From Bacteriovoracia bacterium (GTDB taxonomy: Bacteria; Bdellovibrionota; Bacteriovoracia; Bacteriovoracales; Bacteriovoracaceae), in NCBI GenBank assembly GCA_030431635.1, contig JAUIIL010000007.1, positions 124,001 to 188,000 of the forward strand: 64,000 nucleotides of DNA, written 5' to 3'. The notes under the pieces were generated by a model. It saw nothing but the letters and a program-made list of their open reading frames with translations. It was not told where the DNA came from and did no database searches. This document shows, one piece after another, positions 63,165 to 64,000 of this stretch; the stretch's first letter is position 1; every line of letters starts with the position of its first letter. The translations under genes and the position numbers were made by a program.

Positions 63165-64000
63165 TATCCTTGTCACAGGAGCAGATGGCCAGCTGGGGCA
63201 AGAATTTAGGCAGTTGGCAGAAGCCTTTCCAGATTATCATTTTCTTTTTTTCTCAAGAAAAAACTTAGATATTACTCAAAAAGAGAGAATTGAAAGTGTG
63301 TTTAAAGAAAACCAAATTGATTTTCTCATTAATTGTGCTGCCTACACCGCAGTTGATAAAGCCGAGGATGAAGAGGAAAAATGTTTTCAAATTAATGCTG
63401 AAGCTGTTTATTTACTTGCCCAAGTCTGTGAGGCCAATGGTGCACATCTGATTCATTTTTCAACGGACTATGTGTTTGATGGTTTGTCCAATAGGCCCTA
63501 TCAAGAAGATGATGAGCACAATCCTCTTCAGGTTTACGGGAAGTCGAAAAGTTTAGGAGAGAGGTTGCTCCAGGAAAATTGCTCCAAGTGGACACTATTG
63601 AGAATTTCATGGGTATTTTCATCTTTTGGTCAGAATTTTGTGAAAACAATGCTGCGTCTCGGAAATGAACGAGGGAGCCTTTCGATTGTCTCTGATCAAA
63701 AAGGAAGTCCTACTTACGCAGCCGATGTGGCAAAAAATATTCTCGATAATCTCAAAAATCTTCCCTCTCAAGGGGTTTTCCATTTCTCAAATGAGGGTGA
63801 GACGACTTGGGCCGAATTTGCTGAAAAGATTTTTCAATTTTCTCGAACGCCATGTGTTATTAAGTCCATTTCAACCAAGGACTACGGTGCCAAAGCGCAA
63901 CGGCCATTGTATAGTTTGCTTAGCAAGCAAAGGTTTAAAGAGCATCTAAAAACGGATATAGAAAACTGGGACGATGCTCTTTTAAGATGTCTTAAAAAAA
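63148..64000 (+). CDS. rmlD: dTDP-4-dehydrorhamnose reductase (3' end outside window)
   Basis: Open from ATG 63148, inside the end of rmlC, to the window edge with no stop: 284 codons visible of a usual 285-300. ILVTGADGQLGQEF binds NADPH; NCAAYTAVDKAEDE, HFSTDYVFDG and YGKSKSLGE (Tyr and Lys) identify RmlD, and VFHFSNEGETTWAEFA is typical of its C-terminal part. Last step to dTDP-L-rhamnose. Only a few residues should be missing. Confidence 0.94.
   Translation, partial: MKSNFNILVTGADGQLGQEFRQLAEAFPDYHFLFFSRKNLDITQKERIESVFKENQIDFLINCAAYTAVDKAEDEEEKCFQINAEAVYLLAQVCEANGAHLIHFSTDYVFDGLSNRPYQEDDEHNPLQVYGKSKSLGERLLQENCSKWTLLRISWVFSSFGQNFVKTMLRLGNERGSLSIVSDQKGSPTYAADVAKNILDNLKNLPSQGVFHFSNEGETTWAEFAEKIFQFSRTPCVIKSISTKDYGAKAQRPLYSLLSKQRFKEHLKTDIENWDDALLRCLKK

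Overview
The window reads as chromosomal DNA of a low-GC Gram-negative bacterium. Genes are densely packed, ATG/TTG/GTG starts are all in use, and AGGAG-type ribosome sites are common. Best guess is the Bdellovibrionota, of the Bacteriovorax/Halobacteriovorax type. This rests on inference: AT-richness, large numbers of orphan regulatory proteins, a two-gene version of a TIGR02147-like regulator, and a secreted caspase-like protein. No rRNA, tRNA, CRISPR, prophage or insertion sequence was seen. No stretch over 300 bases lacks a gene; the longest gaps are 8529-8720 and 36281-36455.

Left part (1-17.8 kb), mostly housekeeping and regulation: the 3' end of a YejE-type peptide ABC permease, a methionine-type aminotransferase, an HtrA protease, phosphatidylserine decarboxylase, an EEP-fold hydrolase, two small helix-turn-helix proteins, an orphan sigma-54 activator, the Mg2+ channel MgtE, a 745-residue repeat protein next to a pseudo-receiver/TPR protein, then metH-metF with a UDP-xylose synthase gene behind them.

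From 12.3 kb, and without a break from 17.9 kb to the right edge, the window is one large surface-glycan locus on both strands. Recognisable precursor pathways are: UDP-xylose (12.3 kb); UDP-galacturonate (19.9 kb); a possible CMP-ulosonate set made of an HpaI-type aldolase, a KdsB-like enzyme, an epimerase, a 6-phosphogluconolactonase-like protein, a 2-hydroxyacid dehydrogenase and a HAD phosphatase (21-25.7 kb); a UDP-L-QuiNAc or UDP-L-FucNAc set with a WbuB-like transferase (27.2-31.6 kb); a complete six-enzyme pseudaminic acid pathway split into pseB-pseC-pseF (36.5-39.3 kb) and pseG-pseH-pseI (48.5-51.1 kb), the latter followed by hisH2-hisF2-pseA for amidation; a second nonulosonate-like set (aminotransferase, SpsG-, NeuB/SpsE-, NeuD- and SpsF-like) on the opposite strand between the two Pse halves; and dTDP-L-rhamnose (rmlA-rmlC-rmlD, 61.7 kb to the edge, rmlB not in the window).

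Assembly genes include a PglC-type priming phosphoglycosyltransferase, a PglK/MsbA-like ABC exporter, several GT4-type glycosyltransferases, three FkbM-type methyltransferases, an LIC12162-family transferase and two large surface-carbohydrate proteins. No Wzx, Wzy or oligosaccharyltransferase is visible. The points most worth following are the interleaved nonulosonate pathways, the aldolase/KdsB-like set, the secreted protein with a His94/Cys140 caspase-like dyad at 53.8-57.1 kb, and the repeat protein at 8.7-11.0 kb.
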